DNA of 64,000 nt. Origin: Arthrobacter sp. Leaf69. Lineage in GTDB: Bacteria > Actinomycetota > Actinomycetes > Actinomycetales > Micrococcaceae. The stretch lies in contig NZ_LMLR01000016.1 in NCBI RefSeq assembly GCF_001422645.1, positions 163,538 through 227,537 of the forward strand. Reading direction: 5' to 3'. The position numbers were made by a program, and so were the translations under genes. Positions 16,715 through 25,331 of the stretch are shown here, piece after piece (positions within the stretch are counted from its first letter, which is position 1; each line of letters opens with the position of its first letter). A model generated the notes under the pieces. That model saw only the letters and a program-made list of their open reading frames with translations. It did no database searches and was not told where the DNA came from.

Positions 16715-17407
16715 ATGAGTCTTGAGGCCATGGTTGAAGACACCCGCCATTTGCTGGAAATCTGGGTCACCGGCTGGGCCGGGTGCCGGGGATATGAGAC
16801 GCGCAAGGAGGGCACTTTCCCTGCTGTCCGCAGGGCGGACACCACCCACGAGTGGGAATACTTCGCCCACGACCCCTCCGATGCGGAGTTCACCGCGTTG
16901 GCCGCTATCACCGCTGAAATACCCGCCCGCATCCTCACGATCCTCACGAATGATGTGGCGCGCTACACCAACCTCGCCCAGCAGCACGGGCTCAATGTCA
17001 CGTCAGCCTCGCAGACGATGATGATCGTGGACATGGAGACACAGGACGCCGAGGATCCCTGGCTTCCGGATGATGACCTCCGGTGGGTACCGTCCCGAAC
17101 GGACGGTGTCCACCATGCCGTGGTCTACGCCGGGGACGAGGTTGCGGCGAGCGGCCGGGTGTTTGTAGTGGGCCATACCGCTATCTTCGACAAGATCGTC
17201 ACGGAGCCAGGATTCCAGCGGCGGGGCCTGGGAAGTTTCATCATGCGGGCACTGGCCGCCCAGGCTTTCGAGCACGACGTCGAATCCGGGCTGCTGCTCG
17301 CTTCGCTCGACGGGCAGAAACTGTATTCGCACCTCGGCTGGACCGCCGTCTGCCATGTGCTGATGCTCTCCGCCTCGGATGAGGGCTCCGACCTGTCCGT
17401 GGTCTGA
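16715..17407 (+). CDS. GNAT family N-acetyltransferase
   Basis: 230 residues from ATG 16715. The acetyl-CoA binding motif is TEPGFQRRGLGSFIMRALAA near residue 170, the QxxGxG/A signature of GNAT enzymes. Before it comes a beta-rich segment (HHAVVYAGDEVAASGRVFVV). The N-terminus (TGWAGCRGYETRKEG) resembles actinobacterial acetyltransferases of unknown substrate. A longer in-frame reading from 16514 lacks a start signal. ATG 16715 follows TACGCT (16703-16708) by six bases, suggesting a leaderless mRNA. Confidence 0.86.
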   Translation: MSLEAMVEDTRHLLEIWVTGWAGCRGYETRKEGTFPAVRRADTTHEWEYFAHDPSDAEFTALAAITAEIPARILTILTNDVARYTNLAQQHGLNVTSASQTMMIVDMETQDAEDPWLPDDDLRWVPSRTDGVHHAVVYAGDEVAASGRVFVVGHTAIFDKIVTEPGFQRRGLGSFIMRALAAQAFEHDVESGLLLASLDGQKLYSHLGWTAVCHVLMLSASDEGSDLSVV

Positions 17408-17460
17408 GTCCCAGGGTGGTGCGTCCCGGACGATTTGAGGCCGGGTGAAAGAATGGACGA

Positions 17461-19845
17461 GTGAACCCACATGAGTCCCTGATTCCTTTGCTGGGCCGCG
17501 GCCCGGACCCGGAACAGCTCCGTCATGTGCGCACCATCGCCGCCCGCCAGGCCGTCCACGCGCCGTGGCCCGAGTGGGCGCACCCCGATCTCGTGAACGC
17601 CTACGGCACCCTCGGCATCCACGAGCCGTACCGCCACCAGATCCAGGCCGCCGACCTCGCCCACGCCGGCGAGCACGTGGTCATCGCCACCGGCACCGCT
17701 TCCGGAAAATCGCTGGCCTACCAACTGCCGGCCCTCGATGCGGTCCACCGCTCCGAACTGCGGGTCCTCGCCGATCCGGGCAAGATCCACGACGACGGCG
17801 CCGTCACCCTTTATCTGTCCCCCACCAAGGCCTTGGCGGCGGACCAACTGGCCGCCATCCGGGCGCTGAAGCTCCCCACTGTCCGGGCCGAAACCTACGA
17901 CGGCGACACCGACCCCGCGTCCCGCCGGTGGATCCGGGACCACGCGAACTTCATTCTGGCCAACCCGGACATGCTGCACTTCGGGATCCTGCCCAACCAT
18001 GCCTGGTGGGCCCGGTTCTTCCGCCGGCTGCGCTACGTGATCGTGGACGAGGCCCACAGCTACCGCGGCGTCTTCGGATCCCACGTTGCCAACCTCATGC
18101 GCCGCCTGCGCCGAATCTGCGCCTACTACAGCTCGGACGGCTCAGGACCGGTGTTCATCGCAGCCTCCGCCACGGCGTCCGAGCCCGGTACGTCCTTCGG
18201 CCGGCTTATCGGCGCGCCCGTCCGTGCGGTGGCCGAGGACTCCTCACCCCACGGTTCCACCACCGTCGCCTTCTGGGAGCCTGCCCTGACCGAACTCCGC
18301 GGCGAGAACGGCGCCAAGGAACGGCGGACGGCCGTAGCTGAAACCGCGGACCTGCTGGCCAATCTGGTCTCCTCGCGGGTACGGACCATCGCCTTCATCA
18401 AGTCCCGGCGCGGCGCGGAGACCATCGCCACCATCACCAAGCGCCTCCTCGACGAGGTGGACCCCAGCCTGCCGCAGCGGGTGGCGGCCTATCGTTCCGG
18501 CTACCTGCCGGAGGAGCGCCGTGCCCTGGAGAAATCGCTGCGCTCCGGCGAGCTGCTGGGCGTCTCCAGCACGTCGGCCCTGGAGCTGGGCATCGACATC
18601 TCCGGCCTCGATGCCGTGCTGGTCGCCGGCTGGCCGGGGACCCGCGCGTCGTTGTTCCAGCAGATCGGCCGGGCAGGCAGGGCTGGCCAGGATGCCATTG
18701 CCGCCTTCGTCGCGAGCGATGACCCGCTGGACACCTACCTGGTGAATCACCCCGAGGCGATCTTCGACGTCTCCGTGGAGGCCACCGTTTTCGACCCGTC
18801 CAATCCCTATGTGCTTGGGCCGCACCTGTGTGCCGCCGCCGCCGAACTGCCGCTGGGGTACGCCGAGCTGGGGCTGTTCGGCGCCACGTCCGAGAAATTG
18901 CTCGATCAGCTGGTGACCCAGGGCTACCTGCGACGCCGGCCCGCCGGATGGTTCTGGACCCACCCGCAAAGCGCGGCGGCAATGGTGAACCTGAGGGCCG
19001 ACGGCGGCGGCCCGGTGAGCATTGTGGACGCCGACACCGGGTCCCTGCTGGGGACCATGGATTCCCCGCAGACGCACTACCAGGCCCACACCGGTGCCAT
19101 CTACGTCCACCAGGGCGAGAGCTACGTGGTGGAGGACCTGAACGAGGACGATCACTGCGTGATGGTGCGGCGGGCGAATCCGGACTACTACACCACGGCC
19201 CGGGACGTGACCCAGATCGAGGTGCTCGAGACGCAGCGCACCACCCAGTGGGGCGACGTGGCGGTGCATTTCGGTGATGTGAAGGTGACAACGCAGGTAG
19301 TTTCCTTCCAGCGCAAGGCCCTGATTTCGAATGAGATCCTTGGTGAGGAACCGCTGCAGCTGGGTGCCCGGGACCTGTTCACCAAGGCGGTGTGGTTTGT
19401 CATGGACAACCGCTCGCTGACCGGTGCGGGGTTGATCGAGGCGCAGTTCCCCGGCGCCCTGCACGCCGCGGAACACGCGGCGATCGGACTCCTGCCCCTG
19501 GTTGCGTCCAGCGACCGCTGGGACATCGGCGGGGTGTCCACGGCCATCCACGCCGACACCGGAGTGCCGACCATCTTTGTCTACGACGGCCACCCCGGCG
19601 GGGCTGGCTTCGCCGAGCGCGGCTACGACAAGGCCAAGGTCTGGCTCGCCGCAACCCGTGACGCAATCAAGGCCTGCGAGTGCGAGTCCGGCTGTCCGTC
19701 CTGTGTGCAGTCGCCCAAGTGCGGCAACAAAAACAATCCGCTCGACAAGGACGCCGCCGTTACCCTCATCGACGTGCTGCTCGAGGACGCGACGGACCAG
19801 ATGCGCACCGGGCAGCCGGACCACGCGGCTCCGCTGCAGGCCTAG
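17461..19845 (+). CDS. DEAD/DEAH-box helicase of the Hrq1/YprA type with DUF1998
   Basis: 794-residue SF2 helicase. Motif I is TGTASGKSLAYQLPALDA, motif II is VIVDEAHSYRGV, and motifs V-VI are LELGIDISGLDAVLVAGWPG and FQQIGRAGRAGQDA. The C-terminal DUF1998 region carries four clustered cysteines (CECESGCPSCVQSPKCG), a likely zinc site. Hrq1/RecQ4-like and YprA/MrfA helicases act in DNA repair, notably of crosslinks or mitomycin damage; that role is inferred from family. No MrfB nuclease is next to it. Start GTG 17461 follows AAGAAT (17449-17454) by six bases. Confidence 0.93.
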   Translation: MNPHESLIPLLGRGPDPEQLRHVRTIAARQAVHAPWPEWAHPDLVNAYGTLGIHEPYRHQIQAADLAHAGEHVVIATGTASGKSLAYQLPALDAVHRSELRVLADPGKIHDDGAVTLYLSPTKALAADQLAAIRALKLPTVRAETYDGDTDPASRRWIRDHANFILANPDMLHFGILPNHAWWARFFRRLRYVIVDEAHSYRGVFGSHVANLMRRLRRICAYYSSDGSGPVFIAASATASEPGTSFGRLIGAPVRAVAEDSSPHGSTTVAFWEPALTELRGENGAKERRTAVAETADLLANLVSSRVRTIAFIKSRRGAETIATITKRLLDEVDPSLPQRVAAYRSGYLPEERRALEKSLRSGELLGVSSTSALELGIDISGLDAVLVAGWPGTRASLFQQIGRAGRAGQDAIAAFVASDDPLDTYLVNHPEAIFDVSVEATVFDPSNPYVLGPHLCAAAAELPLGYAELGLFGATSEKLLDQLVTQGYLRRRPAGWFWTHPQSAAAMVNLRADGGGPVSIVDADTGSLLGTMDSPQTHYQAHTGAIYVHQGESYVVEDLNEDDHCVMVRRANPDYYTTARDVTQIEVLETQRTTQWGDVAVHFGDVKVTTQVVSFQRKALISNEILGEEPLQLGARDLFTKAVWFVMDNRSLTGAGLIEAQFPGALHAAEHAAIGLLPLVASSDRWDIGGVSTAIHADTGVPTIFVYDGHPGGAGFAERGYDKAKVWLAATRDAIKACECESGCPSCVQSPKCGNKNNPLDKDAAVTLIDVLLEDATDQMRTGQPDHAAPLQA

Positions 19846-19856
19846 CCGAGGTTGGC

Positions 19857-19867
19857 GGGACATGCCC
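19857..19867. repeat. solitary GGGACATGCCC motif
   Basis: One copy of the 11-bp end sequence found in the repeat clusters at 39.6 and 53.1 kb. It sits between the convergent helicase and TadE/G-like genes, 11 bp after the helicase stop. Confidence 0.55.
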
Positions 19868-19888
19868 CCGGCGGCGGCTGGCACCGGC

Positions 19889-20293
19889 TCACGGCGGCGG
19901 GCCGGCTCTGGCCAGTCCGGTTGCCCCGCCCACGGGCGTCCGGATTTCCAGCTCAGTGCGGACCTGCACGGTACTTCCCGTTCCTTCCGAACAGCTGAGG
20001 ATCCTGGCGCCATTCCTGCGCGCGACATCCGCGGCTACTGCGCACGGTTCCCCTGGGGTGATCCCGCGGGCCGCATCCGCGGCGGCGAGGGCCGCCAAGT
20101 CCGCAGCCGCCGCCGCGCGGAACGCCATTGCCCCCGACTGGGCCAGCAGCACAATCAGGACCGCCGCAAGAACGACCAGCATCCCCAGGCCCAGCGCCAG
20201 GACGGTTCCGGCACCACGTTCCAGGTGTCCCGGGCTTTCCGGGTTTTGCGGGTGCTCGCCCGGGGCTGACCCGCGCGTCGCCAGCCTGCTCAT
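19889..20293 (-). CDS. TadE/G-like pilus-assembly minor protein
   Basis: 134 residues starting at ATG 20293, which overlaps the upstream TadE stop in an ATGA arrangement. One transmembrane helix (TVLALGLGMLVVLAAVLIVL) begins after RGAGTV. It is followed by an alanine-rich stretch (AAAAADLAALAAADAARG) typical of the TadG-like proteins that end actinobacterial Tad loci (Rv3654c-like). A single Cys pair (EPCAVAA and ILSCSEG) may form a disulfide. It is predicted to be a membrane-anchored extracytoplasmic component. A longer upstream start at 20455 would overlap TadE heavily and is rejected. Confidence 0.85.
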   Translation of the reverse strand: MSRLATRGSAPGEHPQNPESPGHLERGAGTVLALGLGMLVVLAAVLIVLLAQSGAMAFRAAAAADLAALAAADAARGITPGEPCAVAADVARRNGARILSCSEGTGSTVQVRTELEIRTPVGGATGLARAGPPP

Positions 20294-20784
20294 GCGGCGA
20301 GACCCTGCACCTGATGGTGCCAGACCGAGGGCACCCCGGCCGCGGCTGACGGACCGGACGATTCGCCGCGGACCCACGCGCGGGCCGAGAGGGTCCACGG
20401 AAGAAGAGAGCCGACCGCTCCGGGAACTCTGGCCGAGACCGTCACACTGAGCCACCCGCCGTCGGACGCCACGGCTGATGCCGCCGCGTTGCCGGCGAGG
20501 CGGCGAACGATGACGTCCACCGCGGCTGCATCTTCACCGCGGGCCAGGGCGCGGGCGCCCGCCCTGGCTGCCTCCTCCAGCCGCAGCTGGGTGACGCCCG
20601 CCGCTGAGCCGGCCAGCAGCAGGGCGAGCAGGAGCAGGACCGAGGGCAACGCCACGGCGAATTCGGCCGTCACGGCGCCGCGGCACGTCCGGCCGCCCGA
20701 TCCCGGCCGCCGCCACGCGGTCGCTGCTGCGCGAGGAGTTGCCGCTGCCGCGTTCCTTACCTTGGCCGGCTGTCCCGGGCTCAT
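20290..20784 (-). CDS. TadE-family pseudopilin
   Basis: 164 residues. A basic N-terminus leads to GAVTAEFAVALPSVLLLLAL, the TadE signature in which a conserved Glu follows the Ala/Thr of the prepilin-like helix. The mature part has an AAVDVIVRRLAGNAAASA segment and beta strands. TadE proteins are minor pilins of Flp/Tad systems. The start overlaps the DUF4244 stop and the stop overlaps the next start, each by 4 bp, so translation is coupled. The ATG at 20784 is shared with the upstream TGA in an ATGA. Confidence 0.88.
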   Translation of the reverse strand: MSPGQPAKVRNAAAATPRAAATAWRRPGSGGRTCRGAVTAEFAVALPSVLLLLALLLAGSAAGVTQLRLEEAARAGARALARGEDAAAVDVIVRRLAGNAAASAVASDGGWLSVTVSARVPGAVGSLLPWTLSARAWVRGESSGPSAAAGVPSVWHHQVQGLAA

Positions 20785-21062
20785 GGCAAGGCGAGCGCCG
20801 TGCGGATGAGGTTCAGTAGGAAACCCCGGACCTCATCACTGCGCATGATGAACACGAGAATGCCGGCAAACCCGACAGCGGCAAGCGTGGCGATGGCGTA
20901 CTCGGCCGTCGCCATGCCTGCCTCGGAGCCAAAGAGCTTTCCCGGCCTTCGGGTCCGGAGCGCGTCACTTGCTCCGGGATAGATTTCGCGGATCTCGGCG
21001 TCCTCCGGCCCGGTGTGAACCTTCCCGGACGTGCGGGTGGGCGCAAAATGATGAGATGACAT
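20781..21062 (-). CDS. DUF4244 Flp-type pilin
   Basis: 93 residues, with a hydrophilic leader and then SEAGMATAEYAIATLAAVGF followed by a transmembrane segment ending at ILVFIMRS. The GMATAEYA segment is like the G/xxxxEY processing site of Flp pilins, so this is the probable main pilus subunit. No prepilin peptidase is visible in this window. Start ATG 21062 has AAGGGA upstream on the minus strand; a longer start at 21203 has no support. It is separated from tadC by 177 bp, unlike its 4-bp overlapping neighbours, so it may have its own promoter. Confidence 0.88.
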   Translation of the reverse strand: MSSHHFAPTRTSGKVHTGPEDAEIREIYPGASDALRTRRPGKLFGSEAGMATAEYAIATLAAVGFAGILVFIMRSDEVRGFLLNLIRTALALP

Positions 21063-21239
21063 GGGACGTTCCCTTCGTTGGATTCCGGCGGGGCTGCCGG
21101 CAGTTTCCACTCTTCCGTTTGCGTACACCGCCAGTAAGGTGCGCTTCCTGCCAAGTGGAAAAGATGCGGCACACGCAGGCTGTGGGGGAATAGTCTCGGC
21201 CAACCGCGCCCTGGGGCCAGTAAGAATCGGCCTTGAGAA

Positions 21240-21842
21240 TCAGCCCGGGAGCATCGCCAGCAGCACAGGAACCACGCCCAGGCAGACGAAGGCTGGCAGG
21301 GAACACAGGCCAAGCGGGACAACGAGCTTTACCCCCAAGGCTGCGGCCTGTTTCTCCGCGGCCCGGAACCGCTCGCGGCGCATGCGTGCCGCCTGGGCAT
21401 AGAGGATGGCGGACGAGGGAGCGCCGGTGAGCGCGGCAAATCCCAGGGCATCGCGCAGGGCAAGAAGTCCCGGCGACCGGACACTGGAGCTGCGCCAGGC
21501 GGTATCCCAATCGGCACCGACGGCGAGCGCCGCGACGACTGGCCGCAGGGGACCCCGGAGTTCCGAGTCGGCCAGGTCGGCCACCAGGGCGAGGGCACGG
21601 CCGAGCCCGGCTCCCGCGTCGAGCATCGCGCCGATCAGTTCCAGCATCATCGCCGTGTCACGGAGCCCGGACTGCCCGGAAGGGTCATCGTTGCGGCGGT
21701 CCTGGCCCGGCTCTGCGTCGTCCGGAGCACGCTTCATCCGGCGTCTGAGTCGCCGGCGTGTCCTGCCCCGGTCGGACAGAGCAATAGCTGCGGCGACCCC
21801 CAAAAGCGCAACCACCACCAGTCCCGCTGCGCTTGGTGTCAT
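21240..21842 (-). CDS. tadC: TadC-like type II/IV secretion inner-membrane protein
   Basis: 200 residues, an F-type (GspF-like) membrane platform protein. Transmembrane helices lie at the N-terminus (GLVVVALLGVAAAIAL) and C-terminus (LVVPLGLCSLPAFVCLGVVP), around a helical T2SSF domain. It should pair with TadB to anchor the pilus. The start overlaps the tadB stop by 4 bp. The length is short relative to full GspF proteins, as is normal for the split actinobacterial version. Confidence 0.88.
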   Translation of the reverse strand: MTPSAAGLVVVALLGVAAAIALSDRGRTRRRLRRRMKRAPDDAEPGQDRRNDDPSGQSGLRDTAMMLELIGAMLDAGAGLGRALALVADLADSELRGPLRPVVAALAVGADWDTAWRSSSVRSPGLLALRDALGFAALTGAPSSAILYAQAARMRRERFRAAEKQAAALGVKLVVPLGLCSLPAFVCLGVVPVLLAMLPG

Positions 21843-22663
21843 GGCTGAAGCCCCTCCGCTGACCGGACCAGCCGGGCGGACCAGAAGCGGCCCGCGACTG
21901 TGAGCGCCAGGCCCGCCGCGAGCGCCGCCACGCCCCAGGGGGTTCCCAGCAGGACCTCGACGGGGTCGACGCCCAGGAGCAAGCCCAGGCCCAGGCCGAG
22001 GAACGGCAGCCAGGTCAGGAGCCGTACGGTCGCGCGGGGTCCCGCCAACGCCGTCTGACGGGCGGCCTCGGCGTCGTCCTCCGCCTCCAGCTGGGCGGCA
22101 AAACGCGTCAACACGTCCGCCAGCGGGCAGCCGGTGGCTTCGGCAACGTCAAAGCAGGCGGCGAGTTGAAACCAGACGCGGCGCTCGTACACCCACGCGC
22201 GGGCACCGCTGGTTCTGGTCGCCCCGGCGGTTCGGCCGGATGCCGCCGCTCCGGCGGAGCGGATGGCGGCACCCACGGGAGCCCCGCGCATCGCGGCCGC
22301 GCGGGCCGCAGCGAGCATCCGCACGGATTCCGGCGCCAGGACCTGCTGGCCGGCAGTGGCTTCCCCGGACACGGACGCGGCGGGATCGCCCACATGCAGG
22401 AGCCACAACTCATCCCACAGGCGGGCGGGGGTGCGGCCACCCCTCAGCAGTGCCGCCAACTGCTGAACGATCAGGTTCATCGATACCGCAGGAGCGCTCC
22501 TGCGCGGCCATCGGGACGCCGGGCCGGGACGCGTTTCCGCACTGCCGGCAGGAACCCCCCGTACGCCGGCAAGGGCCCCACGAATCCGCTGGTGTGGGGC
22601 ACCCGCCGGCGAAAACGCCAGGCACACAGCGAGTGCCAAAACTCCCACGAGTAGGGCCGTCAT
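21839..22663 (-). CDS. tadB: TadB-like type II/IV secretion inner-membrane protein
   Basis: 274 residues from ATG 22663, which overlaps the tadA stop (ATGA). The first helix is TALLVGVLALAVCLAF and two more are near the C-terminus (LLTWLPFLGLGLGLLLGV and WGVAALAAGLALTVAG). Between them lies a T2SSF-like helical domain (CFDVAEATGCPLADVLTRFA). It forms the membrane platform with TadC. A longer open frame extends to 23155 but runs antisense within tadA and is not used. Confidence 0.88.
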   Translation of the reverse strand: MTALLVGVLALAVCLAFSPAGAPHQRIRGALAGVRGVPAGSAETRPGPASRWPRRSAPAVSMNLIVQQLAALLRGGRTPARLWDELWLLHVGDPAASVSGEATAGQQVLAPESVRMLAAARAAAMRGAPVGAAIRSAGAAASGRTAGATRTSGARAWVYERRVWFQLAACFDVAEATGCPLADVLTRFAAQLEAEDDAEAARQTALAGPRATVRLLTWLPFLGLGLGLLLGVDPVEVLLGTPWGVAALAAGLALTVAGRFWSARLVRSAEGLQP

Positions 22664-24030
22664 CCCTCGCCCCCGCCCCGGTCCCCCCGCCCCGCTCTCT
22701 CCGGCGGCCGCGCTGGTCCCGCGGGGCCGGCCGCGTTCTTGCCGCCGGGGTTCAGTTCGCCGGGGTCCAGTTCGCCGGGGTCCAATCCACCCGGGTCCCA
22801 TCCGCCAGGGTCCAGCCCGAGACGTTCCGCGAGTTTGGGCCAGGCTGGCCCCGCGCGGACAGCCCCGCGGCAAATGTCCAGCGCGGAGCCGACCACCAGG
22901 CCCGCGGTGCTGCCTTGGAGCACGCCGATGCAGGACACAGTCCGCCCGTTGTTCAGCCTTTCCACATGGACCACAGCGTCGAGGGCGCTGGCCGCCTGCA
23001 GGCGCACCGCGTCCTGCCCCATCCCGGCCAGCGCCCCGAGCGCTGTCAGCCGGGCGGGGACGTCGGCCGCGGTGTTGGCGTGAATGGTGCCGCCGCCTCC
23101 ACTGTGGCCGGTATTCATGGCAGCGAGCAGTTCCCGCACTTCGGCACCCCGGCACTCCCCCACCACCAGCCGGTCCGGCCGCATCCTCAATGACTGCCGC
23201 ACGAGCTCGCCCAAATCCACGACGCCGCCGCCTTCCAAGTTGCCGTGCCGCGCCTCCAGCGAGACGACGTGCGGGTGAACCGGGTTCAGTTCCGCGGCAT
23301 CCTCAATGAGGACCAGCCGCTCACCCGGCGCACACAGGCCGAGAAGTGTGGCGAGCAGCGTTGTCTTCCCAGAGCCTGTGGCCCCGCTGATCAGGAAACT
23401 CAAACGGCGTTCCAGCATCCGTTCCAGCACGCCCTGCACCTGGGCTCCGAACATCCCGTTCCGCCGCAGCTCGTCCATGGAGAAGACCCGTTCACGCCGG
23501 ATCCTGATACTCAGGAGGGTCCCCGCCGTGGAGATGGGCGGCAGGACAGCATGGACCCGGAAGCCGCCCTCGAGCCTGATGTCGACGCAGGGCGAACCAT
23601 CATCGAGGCGCCGTCCACCGGCAGCCACGAGCCGCGCGGCCAGCGCACGGACCTGCGGCTCACCGGAGAAGGCCACCGGCGCCCTTTCGAGGCCGTCCCC
23701 GCGGTCCAGCCAGACGGCGCCGGGGCCGTTGACGAAAATGTCTGTCACGGATGGGTCCCGGACCAGCGCCTGCAGCGGTCCGAGGCCGTTCAATTCCGCG
23801 CTGATCCCTTCGACCGCCGCCAAGGCACCGGCAGTCCCCAGCAGGCGTCCGCTCGCCTGCACGGCGGCCGCCACGCGCGACGGGGTCACCGGCCCGGCGT
23901 CGGACATCACGGATTCCCGGACGGACTCCAGAAGCCGCGCATCAACGGTGGCTCGGGCGGGCGGGCGGTACCGCGGAACCCCCGGGCGTCCGCTGACGTC
24001 TGGCGGGCCCGGCGCAGAATGGGCGCTCAT
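22660..24030 (-). CDS. tadA: TadA family secretion ATPase
   Basis: 456 residues. It has the hexameric GspE/TadA fold: an N-terminal domain with SVTDIFVNGPGAVWLDRGDG, Walker A GATGSGKTTLLATLLGL, Asp box LVLIEDAAELN and a GECRGAEVRELLAAMNTGHS segment. It powers pilus assembly or secretion. The C-terminus is unusual, a short PGG/PGE-type tandem (GWDPGGLDPGELDPGELNPG) followed by a Pro/Arg-rich tail. It overlaps both neighbours by 4 bp, so translation is coupled with ssd upstream and tadB downstream. Confidence 0.94.
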   Translation of the reverse strand: MSAHSAPGPPDVSGRPGVPRYRPPARATVDARLLESVRESVMSDAGPVTPSRVAAAVQASGRLLGTAGALAAVEGISAELNGLGPLQALVRDPSVTDIFVNGPGAVWLDRGDGLERAPVAFSGEPQVRALAARLVAAGGRRLDDGSPCVDIRLEGGFRVHAVLPPISTAGTLLSIRIRRERVFSMDELRRNGMFGAQVQGVLERMLERRLSFLISGATGSGKTTLLATLLGLCAPGERLVLIEDAAELNPVHPHVVSLEARHGNLEGGGVVDLGELVRQSLRMRPDRLVVGECRGAEVRELLAAMNTGHSGGGGTIHANTAADVPARLTALGALAGMGQDAVRLQAASALDAVVHVERLNNGRTVSCIGVLQGSTAGLVVGSALDICRGAVRAGPAWPKLAERLGLDPGGWDPGGLDPGELDPGELNPGGKNAAGPAGPARPPERAGRGDRGGGEG

Positions 24031-25190
24031 GCGGGGCGTCCCGCGCCGAACTCAAGCACCATGCCGGCGAACCGCCGCACATTGCGCTGCCGTCCGGCGT
24101 CCAGCAGCCGCCCGTTCTCCGTGGCGGCCGCGGCCCTCCGGACGTCCGGCATGATGCCGGCGAGGGGCAGCCCGACGGATTCTGCCACCAATTCCGCATC
24201 CAACGCGGTCCCCGGTCTGCCCCGCACCACCAACACAGTTTCCACCGGAGGAAGGTCTTGCAGGAGCCGGGCCGTTGCCACGGCAGCCCGCAGCAGCGCG
24301 GGCGCAACCACGATCATCCTGTCGCAGTCCCACGCGAAAGACCGCAGCGTTTCCCGGCCCCGGCCGATGTCCACGACCACCAGCTCGAAGCCGCGCCGGG
24401 CGGCGTCCAGCACTCCGGCCACGACTTCGGGGGCCACCCCGCTGTGGGGTTGCTTGTTCCCGGGCCAGGACAGGAAGGGGAATCCCCCGGCCAGGGGCAG
24501 GGAATCGGCGAGCTGGCGGGGATCGATCGTGCCACTTGCGTCGGCCAGATCCGGCCAGCGGAGACCGGCCGTTTCTTCGGCGGCGAGCGCCAGTTCCAGC
24601 CCGCCGCCCCACGGGTCTCCGTCCACCAGCAGGACACGCACACCCTCCCGGGCGGCGGCGTGGGCCAGCCAGACCGCGGCGGTGCTGGATCCCGCGCCGC
24701 CACAGCCGCCGACAATCCCAAGGACCAGTCCGCCCGGCTCAGGTGTGCGGACGCGGCTGAGATACTCGGCGAGCCAGGTAGCGGCATCGGGCAACACTGC
24801 GACGCGTTCAGCGCCGATGGCAGCTGCCAGGTGCCACAGCCGGTCGCCGTCGTCGTTGAGGCCGACGAGGACCGCGGGCGACCGACCCCGCGGCGGCAAC
24901 TCGCTGATGTCACTGCCGACCAGCACCGCAGCGGCTGTGTCCCAGAAGGGCACCGCTTCCCTGAGGTTCCCCACCGTGCGCAGCTGGCCGCCCGAGGCCG
25001 CCACGATCCGTTCCACCTCGCCGCGCAGCAGCTCGAACCCCGTCACCAGCAGCGTCTCCGACGTCCCGTCCGGGAGCCACGGCCCGGCGCCCACCCCGGC
25101 TCCGGTCCCGGAGCTGGTCACCGTACCGGCGCCGTGCAGAAGGCCAGCCCCGGGACCGGGTCGGTGCGTGGGTAACTCGTGACGACTCAT
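24027..25190 (-). CDS. ssd: septum-site-determining protein Ssd / CpaE-like ATPase
   Basis: 387 residues, first gene of the Tad operon. A glycine-rich N-terminus leads into a receiver-like region and then a MinD/ParA-type ATPase. The Walker A-like loop is LGIVGGCGGAGSSTAAVW, which deviates from KGGxGKT; a Walker B-like segment is FELVVVDIGRGRE. Ssd-type proteins coordinate septum or pole placement with pilus loci in actinobacteria, as CpaE does in Caulobacter. The start at ATG 25190 has GGGAAGAG seven bases upstream; ATG 25214 would need no such site. It is divergent from the polymerase gene. Confidence 0.88.
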   Translation of the reverse strand: MSRHELPTHRPGPGAGLLHGAGTVTSSGTGAGVGAGPWLPDGTSETLLVTGFELLRGEVERIVAASGGQLRTVGNLREAVPFWDTAAAVLVGSDISELPPRGRSPAVLVGLNDDGDRLWHLAAAIGAERVAVLPDAATWLAEYLSRVRTPEPGGLVLGIVGGCGGAGSSTAAVWLAHAAAREGVRVLLVDGDPWGGGLELALAAEETAGLRWPDLADASGTIDPRQLADSLPLAGGFPFLSWPGNKQPHSGVAPEVVAGVLDAARRGFELVVVDIGRGRETLRSFAWDCDRMIVVAPALLRAAVATARLLQDLPPVETVLVVRGRPGTALDAELVAESVGLPLAGIMPDVRRAAAATENGRLLDAGRQRNVRRFAGMVLEFGAGRPA

Positions 25191-25331
25191 GCGGCAACTC
25201 TTCCCGTCGCGCAAACCCGCAGTAACCCGGGCCAGCCGCTATGTGGACAAGCCACGCGGACAATCCTGCGGACAGGCCGACTGGCAATCCGGTGGACAAA
25301 GGACCCCGCGCCGCACGGCAGAATTGACCCT

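Noticed and set aside
18244..20028. 594-codon open frame antisense to the helicase
   Set aside because: Shadow of the Hrq1-type helicase gene; no recognisable protein.
22663..23155. Upstream extension of tadB to 23155
   Set aside because: Runs inside tadA in another frame; ATG 22663 overlapping the tadA stop is the coupled start.
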